DNA from: Shimwellia blattae DSM 4481 = NBRC 105725
GTDB lineage: Bacteria; Pseudomonadota; Gammaproteobacteria; Enterobacterales; Enterobacteriaceae
DNA length: 64,000 bases
Reading direction: 5' to 3'
NCBI RefSeq assembly: GCF_000262305.1
Contig: NC_017910.1
Span: 3,782,001-3,846,000, forward strand
Shown: piece by piece, positions 1 to 8,399 of the stretch
Numbering within the stretch: the first letter of the stretch is position 1
Layout: every line of letters starts with the position of its first letter
Made by a program: the position numbers and the translations under genes
The notes under the pieces: generated by a model
The model's database searches: none
Told to the model about the DNA's origin: nothing
The model's input: the letters and a program-made list of their open reading frames with translations, nothing else

Positions 1-78
1 GGCCTTCCAGTCGCTGTGTACGCTTTGCTGTGCGCCGGGTTTCGCCATGCAATACTGGAGCAATTCTGAGTGGGTCAT
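1..78 (-). CDS. yjbR: YjbR family protein, 5' end only
   Basis: Only the first 26 codons lie in the window; the gene runs off the left edge. The reverse-strand reading begins MTHSELLQYCMAKPGAQQSV and continues HSDWKA, nearly identical to the start of E. coli YjbR, a small cytoplasmic protein of the MmcQ/YjbR fold with no firmly known biochemical role. A strong AGGAGG lies seven bases before the ATG at 78, which fixes the start. In E. coli yjbQ sits between aphA and yjbR; here that gene is missing and yjbR follows aphA directly on the same strand. Identity is secure for the visible part; function remains unassigned. Confidence 0.85.
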   Translation of the reverse strand, partial: MTHSELLQYCMAKPGAQQSVHSDWKA

Positions 79-188
79 TCTGGGTCCTCCTGATCGTTGT
101 CATACGGACCCGTTAAGTGTGTCGCATCCTGGCAAAAGGTAAAACCCGCGCACGAATTTTGATGAAAAAATATACTTATCGGTGCGAC

Positions 189-911
189 TCAGAACTCTGA
201 ATTAACAATCACCTCTTCACCCAGCGCCCCGGCGCCCGGCAGTGGCCTGTCCGTTGAGTTAGATGCCCGCAAGACGCGGATCCCGCGGATACCCACCTCC
301 CGGGCGGCCATAATATCGAGATCAGCATCCCCGTAGAAAATGCGAATGCTCTCCTGCTTCAGCCAGTCGGTTTTGACCTGCTGCTCATTCTCAGTGCCGG
401 CAAACACCACCGGGTGCATACTGGTAGCCGGGATCAGAAAATCTTCCTGTAGCAGCCGGGAGAGGTTTTCCGTTCTGGTCGCCCTGCGCCCGGTGATGAA
501 GTAAATCTGATCGCCGCGTTTCACATGCATCGAAATCAGCGCCCGGGCCACCTCTTTGGGGATACTGAAGGCGTCCCAGTTATTGTTCATTTTCTCCCAG
601 AACTGTTCGTCTTTGAGGAAATCCCGCGAGCCGGGTGAGATCTCTTTACGCCCGCGCCAGAAGCCCGGGCTGGAAAATAACACCGTATCATCAATGTCAA
701 AGCCCACGGCCATAGGCGGGCGGCCCAGCAGGCTGTTTTCAATTTGCGCGACAGACACCCAGTGAACCGGCGCACGCCCGGCAAGCCGGGCGCTGGTGAC
801 GCCTGCGGCCGTGGTGTCATGCTCAGGAGGGGCGGACATGGCCGCCTGTGCAGAAATGTGCAGCCCAAATGCCAGCCACAGCGCGGCGCAGGCGGAAGTA
901 AACTTACGCAT
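189..911 (-). CDS. aphA: Class B acid phosphatase (periplasmic)
   Basis: A 240-residue protein matching E. coli AphA (237 residues) along its whole length. It dephosphorylates organic phosphomonoesters such as nucleotides in the periplasm and can transfer phosphate. Residues 1-23 form a signal peptide (MRK start, hydrophobic core, AQA cleavage site). The HAD-type catalytic motif FDIDDTV is at 71-77, with Asp72 the expected nucleophile, and the metal-binding FYGDADLD motif is near the C-terminus. The ATG at 911 is preceded by AAGGAAAATC, a good ribosome site. It lies 175 bases downstream of tyrB, so it is probably transcribed on its own. Nothing looks broken. Confidence 0.96.
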   Translation of the reverse strand: MRKFTSACAALWLAFGLHISAQAAMSAPPEHDTTAAGVTSARLAGRAPVHWVSVAQIENSLLGRPPMAVGFDIDDTVLFSSPGFWRGRKEISPGSRDFLKDEQFWEKMNNNWDAFSIPKEVARALISMHVKRGDQIYFITGRRATRTENLSRLLQEDFLIPATSMHPVVFAGTENEQQVKTDWLKQESIRIFYGDADLDIMAAREVGIRGIRVLRASNSTDRPLPGAGALGEEVIVNSEF

Positions 912-1086
912 GATTTTCCTTATCGTTATTTGCTTATCGTTTATGACGGTAAAACAGGAGTAAAAGTAAGGATTAACAGGTTAAGGATACCAGCTTACGC
1001 CCCGGTTTTTTAGCGACAACCGGCACAAAATGGTAATCAAATGATAATGCCCCGCATGATACGGAGCATTTGGTGATAGCAAGCAC

Positions 1087-2280
1087 TTACATCACTGCGG
1101 CAATCGCCCGGGCAACATCATCCACATTATTGAGATTCAGCCCGGCCAGGCACATCCGGCCGCTGGCAATCAGGTAGACGCCGAACTCCTCACGCAGCCG
1201 CTCAACCTGCTGTGCTGACAGGCCCGTGTAGCTGAACATGCCGCGCTGGCGCTGCAGGTAGCTAAAATCGCGCCCGGGCAGCCGGGTTTTCAGGGTCTCG
1301 ACCAGTATGCGCCGCATCTCCACAATGCGCTGGCGCATGCTTTCCACCTCCGCCAGCCAGCTGGCGCGCAGCTGCGGATCGTTAAGCACCAGAGACACCA
1401 CCTGGGCACCATAATTCGGCGGGCTGGAGTAAATACGGCGCACTGTCGCCTTCAGCTGCCCCAGTACCCGGGCGGCGATGTCGCTGTCTTCACACACCAC
1501 AGACAGGCCGCCAACCCGCTCCCCGTAGAGGGAGAAAATCTTGGAAAAAGAGTTACTCACCAGCACCGGCACCCCGGCCGCCGCCGCCGCGCGAATGGCG
1601 TAGGCGTCCGCTTCCATACCGCCGCCAAAGCCCTGATAGGCAATGTCCATAAACGCCAGCAGCCCGCGGGCTTTAAGCACCTCAATCACCTGATCCCACT
1701 GGGCATCGGTCAGATCGGCACCGGTCGGGTTATGGCAGCAGGGGTGCAGCAGCACAATATCACCGGCAGGCAGGGTATTAAGGTGGGCCAGGAGCGCGTC
1801 TGCATCGACACCGCCGGTGGCGCTGTCGAACCAGGGGTAAGTACCCACTTCGAAGCCAGCCCCTGCAAATATGGCAATATGGTTTTCCCAGGTCGGGTCG
1901 CTGACCCAGACTCTGGCCGCCGGGAAGTAGTTCCTGAGGAAGTCAGCCCCCACTTTCAGCGCGCCGGAACCCCCGAGGGTCTGAATGGTGGCCACGCGGC
2001 CCTCACGCAGTACCGGGTGATCAGCACCAAACAGCAGCGGCGCGACGGCGCTGCGGTAGCTGCCAAGCCCTTCCATCGGCAGATACAGGGAGGCACCGTG
2101 GGGCTGGCTGTTAAGGCGCGCCTCGGCTTCGGCCACGGCCTGTAATTGCGGAATAATCCCTTCCTGGTTGTAATACAGTCCAATACTCAGGTTTACTTTG
2201 CCGTCACGGGGGTCTTCTTTGAATCTCTCCATCAGGGAGAGGATCGGATCACCAGCGTAGGCGTCAACGTTCTGAAACAC
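1087..2280 (-). CDS. tyrB: Aromatic amino acid aminotransferase
   Basis: A 397-residue PLP-dependent class I aminotransferase, exactly the E. coli TyrB length and collinear with it. It carries out the last step of tyrosine and phenylalanine synthesis and also makes leucine and aspartate from their keto acids. The PLP-lysine motif SNSFSKIFSLYGER is present (Lys247 in E. coli numbering), as is the C-terminal ASGRMC motif with the substrate-carboxylate arginine. Translation starts at GTG (2278-2280), as in E. coli, with GGAG nine bases upstream. A terminator ends alr just upstream, so tyrB should have its own promoter in the 2281-2375 gap. I did not find convincing TyrR boxes there. Confidence 0.97.
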   Translation of the reverse strand: MFQNVDAYAGDPILSLMERFKEDPRDGKVNLSIGLYYNQEGIIPQLQAVAEAEARLNSQPHGASLYLPMEGLGSYRSAVAPLLFGADHPVLREGRVATIQTLGGSGALKVGADFLRNYFPAARVWVSDPTWENHIAIFAGAGFEVGTYPWFDSATGGVDADALLAHLNTLPAGDIVLLHPCCHNPTGADLTDAQWDQVIEVLKARGLLAFMDIAYQGFGGGMEADAYAIRAAAAAGVPVLVSNSFSKIFSLYGERVGGLSVVCEDSDIAARVLGQLKATVRRIYSSPPNYGAQVVSLVLNDPQLRASWLAEVESMRQRIVEMRRILVETLKTRLPGRDFSYLQRQRGMFSYTGLSAQQVERLREEFGVYLIASGRMCLAGLNLNNVDDVARAIAAVM

Positions 2281-2375
2281 GCGCGTTTCTCCAGGTTTAC
2301 GGTAGGACGATTTACCACAATAAACCGGATGCCGGAGAAGATCGAGAAGGATGTTAAGGAAGGGTTATTTCTGGC

Positions 2376-2414
2376 GAAAAAGGTACAGCCAGCCGGGTTC
2401 CCGGGGCTGTACCT
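2376..2414 (-). terminator. Intrinsic terminator after alr
   Basis: Read on the minus strand, AGGTACAGCC (2405-2414 complement) pairs with GGCTGTACCT (2381-2390 complement). An inner CCGGG/CCCGG helix extends the stem, and it is followed by five T. It lies eight bases past the alr stop and separates alr from tyrB. Confidence 0.8.
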
Positions 2415-2421
2415 GTCCCTG

Positions 2422-3501
2422 TCAGTCTATATAGGTCATGGCGACCCGCGAGGTTAACCGGGTGATAAGTTCGTAAGCACTTACTTTTGTTATTTCGGCA
2501 ATCCGCTCGACCGGCAGCCCTTCCCCCCACATCACCGCAGGGTCGCCCACGCTATCCGTGGCGCCGGGGCCAAGATCCACACAAATCATATCCATCGCCA
2601 CCCGGCCAACAATCGGCACTTCCCGGCCATTAACCAGCACCGGCGTGCCGGAGGGGGCCGCGCGCGGGTAACCGTCCCCGTAGCCGATGGCAATCACCCC
2701 CAGGCGGGTGTCGCGCTCGCTCACCCAGGTGCCGCCATAGCCCACCGGCTCCCCGGCTTTGTGCTCACGCACCGCAATCAGGCTGGAGGTCAGCGACATG
2801 ACCGGTTGCAGGCCGAAATCCGGCCCCCAGGGTTTGCTCTCCAGCGGGGATACGCCGTACAGAATAATCCCCGGGCGCACCCAGTCATAATGGGACTGGG
2901 GCCACAGCAAAATCCCGCCTGAGGCGGCAATGGAGCGCAGGCCCGGTTTGCCCTCAGTAAACTGCGCAAAGATAGCCAGCTGCTTTTCGGTGGCGCCGCA
3001 TTCGGGCTCGTCCGCCCGGGCAAAATGGCTGACCACGTTCACCGGCTGGCACACATTTTTACAGCGCGACAGCCGCTCGTAGAATGCAGGGGCCTCTTCC
3101 GGGCGCACCCCGAGGCGGTGCATACCGGTATCCAGCTTCATCCACACATTGACCGGGGCGGCCAGCTCCGCCTGCTCCAGTGCGGCCAGCTGCTCTTCAC
3201 TGTGGACAGCAATATGCAGCTGTTGCAGGGAGATAACCGGCAGATCGCTTGCGTTAAAAAACCCCTCCAGCAGCAACACAGGCTGGGTGATTCCTCCGGC
3301 GCGCAGGCGCAGCGCCTCTTCAAGGCGGGCCACGCCGAAGGCGTCGGCATCGGGCAGGGTGCGGGCGGTCTCCAGCAGACCGTGGCCATAAGCGTTTGCT
3401 TTCACAATGGCAACCAGTTTACTGGCCGGGGCCAGTTCACGCAGGCGTTGCAGGTTGTGGCGCAGAGCGCGGCGGTTAATAACAACAGTTGCCGCTTGCA
3501 T
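2422..3501 (-). CDS. alr: Alanine racemase, biosynthetic
   Basis: The frame stays open further upstream, but the start chosen is the ATG at 3501. It gives 359 residues (the E. coli Alr length), begins MQAATVVINRRALRHNL like the family, and has AGGAAGAG just before it. The enzyme interconverts L- and D-alanine for peptidoglycan. The PLP lysine is in the motif VKANAYGHG (Lys34). The second catalytic base, the tyrosine of EPVGYGGTW, is near residue 255. It follows dnaB on the same strand with an 85-base gap, the conserved enterobacterial dnaB-alr pair. Cytoplasmic, with no anomalies. Confidence 0.97.
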   Translation of the reverse strand: MQAATVVINRRALRHNLQRLRELAPASKLVAIVKANAYGHGLLETARTLPDADAFGVARLEEALRLRAGGITQPVLLLEGFFNASDLPVISLQQLHIAVHSEEQLAALEQAELAAPVNVWMKLDTGMHRLGVRPEEAPAFYERLSRCKNVCQPVNVVSHFARADEPECGATEKQLAIFAQFTEGKPGLRSIAASGGILLWPQSHYDWVRPGIILYGVSPLESKPWGPDFGLQPVMSLTSSLIAVREHKAGEPVGYGGTWVSERDTRLGVIAIGYGDGYPRAAPSGTPVLVNGREVPIVGRVAMDMICVDLGPGATDSVGDPAVMWGEGLPVERIAEITKVSAYELITRLTSRVAMTYID

Positions 3502-3586
3502 TTCTCTTCCTTTTGGGTCTGACGTTAATGTGGCGGTGGCCCCGGCGCTGTCGCAGACAGCCCCCCGGGGCACCAAAAAATACCGG

Positions 3587-5002
3587 TTATTCGTCGTCGT
3601 ATTGCGGGCCCGCGTAATTGTCAAACCGGGACCACTGGCCGTTAAACGTCAGCCGTACCGTGCCAATGGGGCCGTTACGCTGTTTACCGATGATAATTTC
3701 AGCGATCCCTTTCAGGTCGCTGTTCTCGTGATACACCTCATCACGGTAGATAAACATAATCAGATCCGCATCCTGTTCAATGGAGCCGGATTCACGCAGA
3801 TCCGAGTTGACCGGGCGTTTGTCGGCACGCTGCTCCAGGGAGCGGTTCAGCTGAGAAAGGGCCACCACCGGCACCTGCAGCTCTTTTGCCAGCGCCTTCA
3901 GGGAGCGGGAGATTTCGGCAATTTCCAGGGTACGGTTATCAGACAACGAGGGCACCCGCATCAGTTGCAGGTAGTCGATCATTATCAGGCTCAGGCCGCC
4001 GCGTTCGCGGAATACGCGCCGGGCACGGGAGCGCACCTCGGTCGGGGTCAGGCCGGAAGAGTCATCAATATACATATTGTTCTTCTCCAGCAGTATTCCC
4101 ATGGTGCCGGAGATACGCGCCCAGTCCTCATCATCCAGTTGCCCGGTACGGATACGGGTCTGATCAACCCGGGAGAGGGAGGCCAGCATACGCATCATTA
4201 TCTGTTCTGAGGGCATCTCAAGGCTGAAGATAAGTACCGGCTTGTCCTGGAGCATGGCGGCGTTTTCGCACAGGTTCATGGCGAAGGTGGTTTTCCCCAT
4301 TGAGGGGCGCGCCGCCACGATAATTAAGTCTGACCCCTGTAGCCCGGCGGTCTTTTTGTTCAGATCCTGGTAGCCGGTATCCACCCCGGTAACCCCGTCG
4401 TGGGGCTGCTGGTACAGGGTTTCGATCCGGGCGACGGTCGCGTCGAGAATTTTATCAATACTCTGGGGGCCTTCGTCTTTACTGGCGCGGTTTTCGGCAA
4501 TCTGGAACACCCGGGACTCGGCCAGATCCAGCAAGTCTTCACTGGTGCGCCCCTGGGGATCAAACCCCGCGTCGGCGATTTCGTTCGCCACGGCTATCAT
4601 CTCGCGCACCACGGCACGCTCGCGGACAATATCCGCATAGGCGTTAATATTTGCCGCGCTGGGGGTGTTTTTCGACAGCTCAGCCAGATAGGCGAAACCG
4701 CCCACACTCTCAAGCTGACCCTGGCGCTCCAGAGACTCTGACAGGGTTATCAGATCAATGGGCTTGCCCAGCTCCTGAAGGCGGTGCATCTCGGTGAAGA
4801 TATGGCGGTGCGGGCGGGTATAAAAATCCTCTGCCACCACGCGTTCTGCCACGTCGTCCCAGCGTTCGTTGTCCAGCATTAACCCGCCCAGTACCGACTG
4901 CTCCGCCTCCAGCGAGTGGGGGGGCATTTTCAGGGCGGCCAGTTGCGGATCGCGCTCGCCGGCCTCAGTCTGAGGTTTATTGAAGGGTTTCTTTGCGGCC
5001 AT
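3587..5002 (-). CDS. dnaB: Replicative DNA helicase
   Basis: A 471-residue protein, the same length as E. coli DnaB and nearly identical in the ATPase core. DnaB is the hexameric 5'-3' helicase that drives the replication fork and recruits primase. The N-terminal primase-interaction domain (about 1-150, starting MAAKKPFNK) is followed by a linker and the RecA-like domain with Walker A ARPSMGKTT near 230-238 and Walker B LIMIDYLQLM. The C-terminus NYAGPQYDDE is as in E. coli. There is no intein or insertion. It is divergent from qor across 139 bases. Confidence 0.99.
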   Translation of the reverse strand: MAAKKPFNKPQTEAGERDPQLAALKMPPHSLEAEQSVLGGLMLDNERWDDVAERVVAEDFYTRPHRHIFTEMHRLQELGKPIDLITLSESLERQGQLESVGGFAYLAELSKNTPSAANINAYADIVRERAVVREMIAVANEIADAGFDPQGRTSEDLLDLAESRVFQIAENRASKDEGPQSIDKILDATVARIETLYQQPHDGVTGVDTGYQDLNKKTAGLQGSDLIIVAARPSMGKTTFAMNLCENAAMLQDKPVLIFSLEMPSEQIMMRMLASLSRVDQTRIRTGQLDDEDWARISGTMGILLEKNNMYIDDSSGLTPTEVRSRARRVFRERGGLSLIMIDYLQLMRVPSLSDNRTLEIAEISRSLKALAKELQVPVVALSQLNRSLEQRADKRPVNSDLRESGSIEQDADLIMFIYRDEVYHENSDLKGIAEIIIGKQRNGPIGTVRLTFNGQWSRFDNYAGPQYDDE

Positions 5003-5141
5003 AACGTATGGGATACCAGGATTGAAACAGACGGGGGATTATAGCGAACCCAGGCGCACTAAAGAAGCGCGTATAATTTACCCCATCCTGTGGGGAGCTG
5101 TTAGTCTTACTGATATTCCCTTTGCCATCACAGGAGCCGTT

Positions 5142-6125
5142 ATGCCAGTCAGAATTGAGTTTGCCCGACACGGGGGGCCAGATGTGCTGCACCCGGTGGA
5201 GTTCACCCCCCGGGAGCCCAAAGAACATGAAGTTCAGGTGGCGAATAAGGCTATCGGGATCAACTACATTGATACCTATGTGCGCAGCGGCCTCTACCCG
5301 CCCCCTTCCCTGCCCAGCGGGCTGGGTAGCGAGGCGGCCGGGGTCGTTATTAAAGTGGGCCGTGCGGTGCGCCACATAAAAGAAGGTGATCGGGTGGTGT
5401 ATGCCCAGGCGCCGCTGGGGGCCTATAGTGAGGTCCATAACGTGGCGGCGGATAATGTCGCCATTTTGCCCGGCGCCATCTCCTTTGAGCAGGGGGCGGC
5501 CACCTTCCTCAAAGGTCTGACGGTGTTTTACCTGCTGCGTAAAACCTACGAAATTAAACCGAATGAAATCTTTCTGTTCCACGCGGCGGCGGGCGGTGTG
5601 GGGCTGCTTGCCTGCCAGTGGGCGAAAGCGCTGGGGGCGAAACTGATCGGCACCGTGGGCTCCGCCGCCAAGGCGGAAAAAGCGCTGGCGGCCGGGGCCT
5701 GGCGCACCATTAACTATCAGGAAGAGGATATTGCCGCGCAGGTGCTGGCGCTGACCAACGGCGAAAAGGTCCCGGTGGTATATGACTCGGTGGGGAAAGA
5801 CACCTGGGAGGCCTCGCTGGATTGCCTGCAGCGCCGGGGGCTGATGGTCAGCTTTGGTAACGCCTCCGGGCCGGTGACCGGCGTTAACCTCGGGATCCTC
5901 AACCAGAAAGGCTCCCTGTATGTGACCCGCCCTTCCCTGCACGGCTACATCACCAACCGCGCAGAGCTCGAAGAGGCAAGCAACGAGCTGTTTTCGCTGA
6001 TAGCCAGCGGGGTTATCAAGCCAGAAATACCGGAGAATCAGAAATTCGCGCTGGTGGATGCAGTAAAAGCCCATAAGCTGCTGGAGAGTCGGGCGACCCG
6101 GGGATCGAGCCTGTTACTGCCGTAA
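5142..6125 (+). CDS. qor: NADPH-dependent quinone oxidoreductase
   Basis: Starting at the ATG at 5142 (CAGGAG ten bases upstream) gives 327 residues, the E. coli Qor length; the frame is open upstream but that part does not resemble the family. It is a zeta-crystallin-type medium-chain dehydrogenase without structural zinc, reducing quinones with NADPH in the cytoplasm. The nucleotide-binding loop AAAGGVGLLACQWAKALGA is near 145-165, and the family motif LTVFYLLRKTYEIKP precedes it. It is divergent from dnaB and ends at a strong terminator. Confidence 0.95.
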   Translation: MPVRIEFARHGGPDVLHPVEFTPREPKEHEVQVANKAIGINYIDTYVRSGLYPPPSLPSGLGSEAAGVVIKVGRAVRHIKEGDRVVYAQAPLGAYSEVHNVAADNVAILPGAISFEQGAATFLKGLTVFYLLRKTYEIKPNEIFLFHAAAGGVGLLACQWAKALGAKLIGTVGSAAKAEKALAAGAWRTINYQEEDIAAQVLALTNGEKVPVVYDSVGKDTWEASLDCLQRRGLMVSFGNASGPVTGVNLGILNQKGSLYVTRPSLHGYITNRAELEEASNELFSLIASGVIKPEIPENQKFALVDAVKAHKLLESRATRGSSLLLP

Positions 6126-6140
6126 GTTATCTGCGCCCCA

Positions 6141-6180
6141 AAAGAGTAGGGCTTCCCGAAGGAAGCCCGCTCTTTTTTGT
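6141..6180 (+). terminator. Intrinsic terminator after qor
   Basis: Stem GGGCTTCC (6150-6157) / GGAAGCCC (6162-6169) with loop CGAA. It is flanked by AAAAGAG on the left and CTCTTTTTT on the right, so the helix extends and ends in a T run. It could act in both directions. Confidence 0.9.
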
Positions 6181-6310
6181 TGTTCGCGCTGTATGTAGGG
6201 TACAGCTGCGATGAATTCGTTGTCAGCCCGGGGATAGTGGCAGATTTCCGGCCCGTTGCCTAATAACACATGCGGAAAAGTTATAAGGTTGTGATCAATC
6301 CCTCACTGTC

Positions 6311-6553
6311 TTAGTCAAATCGGCGGTGCCTGCGCCCGCAGGCGGTTTTTTTCGGCCCCTGAATGGCGCGGATAATCCACACCGCCACCACCGCCAGCAG
6401 TAACCACGGCAGCAGTTTAATCATCAGCGCCAGTAACCCGCCGACAAACATCAGTGCGGTTGCCGCCAGCAGGGCCACAATAATCCCCAGCAGCGATACG
6501 CCGGTCACCAGCAACATCACAAAAAATCCCACCACAAACAGCAGTTCAACCAT
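6311..6553 (-). CDS. pspG: Phage shock protein G
   Basis: The ATG at 6553, preceded by AAGGAGAAGAGAGA, gives 80 residues, the size of E. coli PspG. It starts MVELLFVVGFFVML and contains two hydrophobic segments (about 3-40 and 44-66), so it is an inner-membrane protein. It belongs to the PspF/sigma54 phage-shock regulon, which protects the proton motive force under envelope stress. The last 16 residues (GPKKTACGRRHRRFD) differ from the E. coli tail and overlap a hairpin that reads as a terminator on the opposite strand. A sigma54 promoter lies 68 bases upstream. It sits between qor and dusA as in E. coli. Confidence 0.9.
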   Translation of the reverse strand: MVELLFVVGFFVMLLVTGVSLLGIIVALLAATALMFVGGLLALMIKLLPWLLLAVVAVWIIRAIQGPKKTACGRRHRRFD

Positions 6554-6620
6554 TCTCTCTTCTCCTTGCGTCATCCTGCGGCTGGCTTCACGCCATATCA
6601 CATCATCTGAGAAGAGAGCA

Positions 6621-6636
6621 TACAAAAATCATGCCA
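6621..6636 (-). promoter_or_regulatory. Sigma54 (-24/-12) promoter of pspG
   Basis: The minus strand reads TGGCATGATTTTTGTA, against the consensus TGGCAC-N5-TTGCA. The GG at -24 and TTG at -12 are correctly spaced. It lies 68 bases before the pspG start, where the known sigma54 promoter of E. coli pspG is. PspF sites should lie further upstream, toward dusA; I could not define them. Confidence 0.75.
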
Positions 6637-6654
6637 TTTTTATCTTTATGATTT

Positions 6655-6688
6655 AAAAGAAAATGCCCCAACCGGTGGGCTGGGGCAT
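6655..6688 (-). terminator. Intrinsic terminator after dusA
   Basis: On the minus strand ATGCCCCA (complement of 6681-6688) pairs with TGGGGCAT (complement of 6663-6670), followed by TTTCTTTT. It isolates dusA from pspG. Confidence 0.85.
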
Positions 6689-6717
6689 CGTCAAATTCAC
6701 TAAATTACGGTCAGAAA

Positions 6718-7722
6718 TCAGCGTTTATCCGCCACCAGCGCCAGCGCCTGCTCCAGCACCCGGATATCGGCCCCGGCTTTATGGGCGTTCTCGCTCAGGT
6801 GCCGCCGCCACTGCCGGGCGCCGGGGATCCCCTGAAACAGCCCCAGCATATGGCGGGTAATATGCCCCAGATAGCAGCCACGGCTGAGCTCGCGCTCAAT
6901 ATACGGGTACATGGCGCGCACCACGGCAACCGGATCGGCACAGCTTTCGGTGGTGCCAAAAATATCCCGGTCTACCGCCGCCAGCATGCCCGGGTTCTGG
7001 TACGCCTCGCGCCCGACCATCACCCCGTCCATATGTTCAAGGTGCGCGCGGGCCTCCGCCAGGGATTTAATGCCGCCGTTGAGCGACATGGTCAGCCCGG
7101 GGAAATCGCGTTTTAACTGGTACACCCGCGGGTAGTCCAGCGGCGGGATCTCGCGGTTTTCTTTCGGGCTTAAGCCGGAAAGCCAGGCTTTACGGGCGTG
7201 GATAATAAACGTCTCGCAGCCGCCCTTTTGGGCCACGGTGCCCACAAAGTCACACAGAAACGCGTAGCTGTCCTGATCATCAATGCCGATACGGGTTTTC
7301 ACCGTCACCGGAACCGTGACCACCTCACGCATGGCGGCCACACAATCCGCCACCAGGTCCGCTTCGCCCATCAGGCAGGCGCCAAAGCGGCCATTCTGAA
7401 CCCGGTCCGACGGGCAGCCCACATTGAGGTTTATCTCATCATAGCCGCGCTCTTCGGCCAGCCGGGCGCACTGGGCCAGCGCCCGGGGATCGCTGCCGCC
7501 CAGTTGCAGCGCCAGCGGGTGCTCTTCCTCGTTATAGGCCAGATAGTCGCCCTTGCCGTGAATAATCGCCCCGGTGGTGACCATTTCGGTGTACAGCAGC
7601 GTATTGCGGGATAACAGACGCAGGAAATAACGGCAGTGGCGGTCAGTCCAGTCGAGCATGGGCGCAACGGAAAAGCGCAGTGGCGCAAAGGCAGTAGCTT
7701 GGTTTTCTGGCAGCATGGTCAC
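6718..7722 (-). CDS. dusA: tRNA-dihydrouridine synthase A
   Basis: A 334-residue FMN enzyme matching E. coli DusA, which reduces uridines 20 and 20a in the D-loop of tRNA. The N-terminal TIM-barrel begins FSVAPMLDWTDRHCRYFLRL; the catalytic cysteine is in NVGCPSDRVQNG at residue 103. The FMN-phosphate segment LNGGIKSL and VMVGREAYQNPG follow, and the C-terminal helical tRNA-binding domain contains GLFQGIPGARQWRRHL. The first 15 residues vary between relatives; an internal start is possible. It is the last gene before its own terminator, downstream of the cupin gene on the same strand (59-base gap), so the two may be cotranscribed. Confidence 0.95.
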   Translation of the reverse strand: MTMLPENQATAFAPLRFSVAPMLDWTDRHCRYFLRLLSRNTLLYTEMVTTGAIIHGKGDYLAYNEEEHPLALQLGGSDPRALAQCARLAEERGYDEINLNVGCPSDRVQNGRFGACLMGEADLVADCVAAMREVVTVPVTVKTRIGIDDQDSYAFLCDFVGTVAQKGGCETFIIHARKAWLSGLSPKENREIPPLDYPRVYQLKRDFPGLTMSLNGGIKSLAEARAHLEHMDGVMVGREAYQNPGMLAAVDRDIFGTTESCADPVAVVRAMYPYIERELSRGCYLGHITRHMLGLFQGIPGARQWRRHLSENAHKAGADIRVLEQALALVADKR

Positions 7723-7781
7723 GAGTTGATAATCGGTTTCGGAAAAAATAGCGCGCTACTATAGCACAGAAATTATCCGCG

Positions 7782-8285
7782 TCAGCGGCGCGGCTTTTTC
7801 AGCTGATCCGGTTTACCGTCGTGAGCGCCGAAGAACTGCGGCGGATGATCTATCCAGCGATCGTGACGGGTGGCCGCATAGCCGGGGTTTAACGGGAAAT
7901 AGGTCCGGTTATCCGGGTGGGGTGGCTCCTCCACCACCAGGAAGCGCACATCTTCCGCAGTGTTATTGAGGAAGGTATGGCACAAGCCGGTTCCCGGCAC
8001 AAAACCGACACTATCCCCCGGGGAGAGCTCATGCAAAGAGCCGTTCACCCAGACCTGAGGATACCCCTCCAGCACGTAGATATAGAGCTCGTCACTGCTC
8101 TGGGCATAGGGGTATGAGGTGCGACGGCCCGGCGGCAGGCGAATGTGGGACACCCCAAGGCGGCGCAACCCCACATGGCGGGCAACCGGCGTGCTGATGG
8201 CAAATTTTTCGTCACTTCCCGGGTATCCCGCGTTATCCGGTCCTTCCAGAACGTGCCAGTGCTTAATGTAATCTGGTCGCTTCAT
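7782..8285 (-). CDS. Cupin domain protein of unknown function
   Basis: The ATG at 8285 (GGGAG upstream) gives 167 residues starting MKRPDYIKHWHVLEGP; the frame is open 22 codons further but without a ribosome site. The central part (about 65-125) is a cupin barrel: RRTSYPYAQSSDELYIYVLEG, then HELSPGDSVGFVPGTGLCHTFLN. The usual paired histidines of the first cupin motif are replaced (PYAQSSDE), while the acidic residue and the later histidine remain, so metal binding is uncertain. No signal peptide. It is divergent from zur across 114 bases, which hints at shared control, but no clear Zur box is visible. E. coli has yjbJ next to zur instead. Function not assigned. Confidence 0.8.
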   Translation of the reverse strand: MKRPDYIKHWHVLEGPDNAGYPGSDEKFAISTPVARHVGLRRLGVSHIRLPPGRRTSYPYAQSSDELYIYVLEGYPQVWVNGSLHELSPGDSVGFVPGTGLCHTFLNNTAEDVRFLVVEEPPHPDNRTYFPLNPGYAATRHDRWIDHPPQFFGAHDGKPDQLKKPRR

Positions 8286-8399
8286 GCTGCCATCTCCCGT
8301 TATGTCCGAAAAATAAGTATGGCAAAAATCGCGTTTGTCGGCGTTTTCCACAGCCTGTGATAAAGTAACGCTTTACCGGCAAAAAATATGAGGGTGCTG

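Noticed and set aside
2281..2340. Possible TyrR boxes before tyrB
   Set aside because: Two TTTAC stretches are present but in direct, not inverted, orientation, so they do not form TGTAAA-N6-TTTACA boxes.
4977..6074. A 365-codon frame antisense to qor
   Set aside because: Shadow of qor; no family resemblance and no ribosome site.
8286..8399. Possible Zur box between the cupin gene and zur
   Set aside because: The best candidate, around GATAAAGTAACGCTTTAC, is a weak palindrome that does not fit the known Zur consensus.
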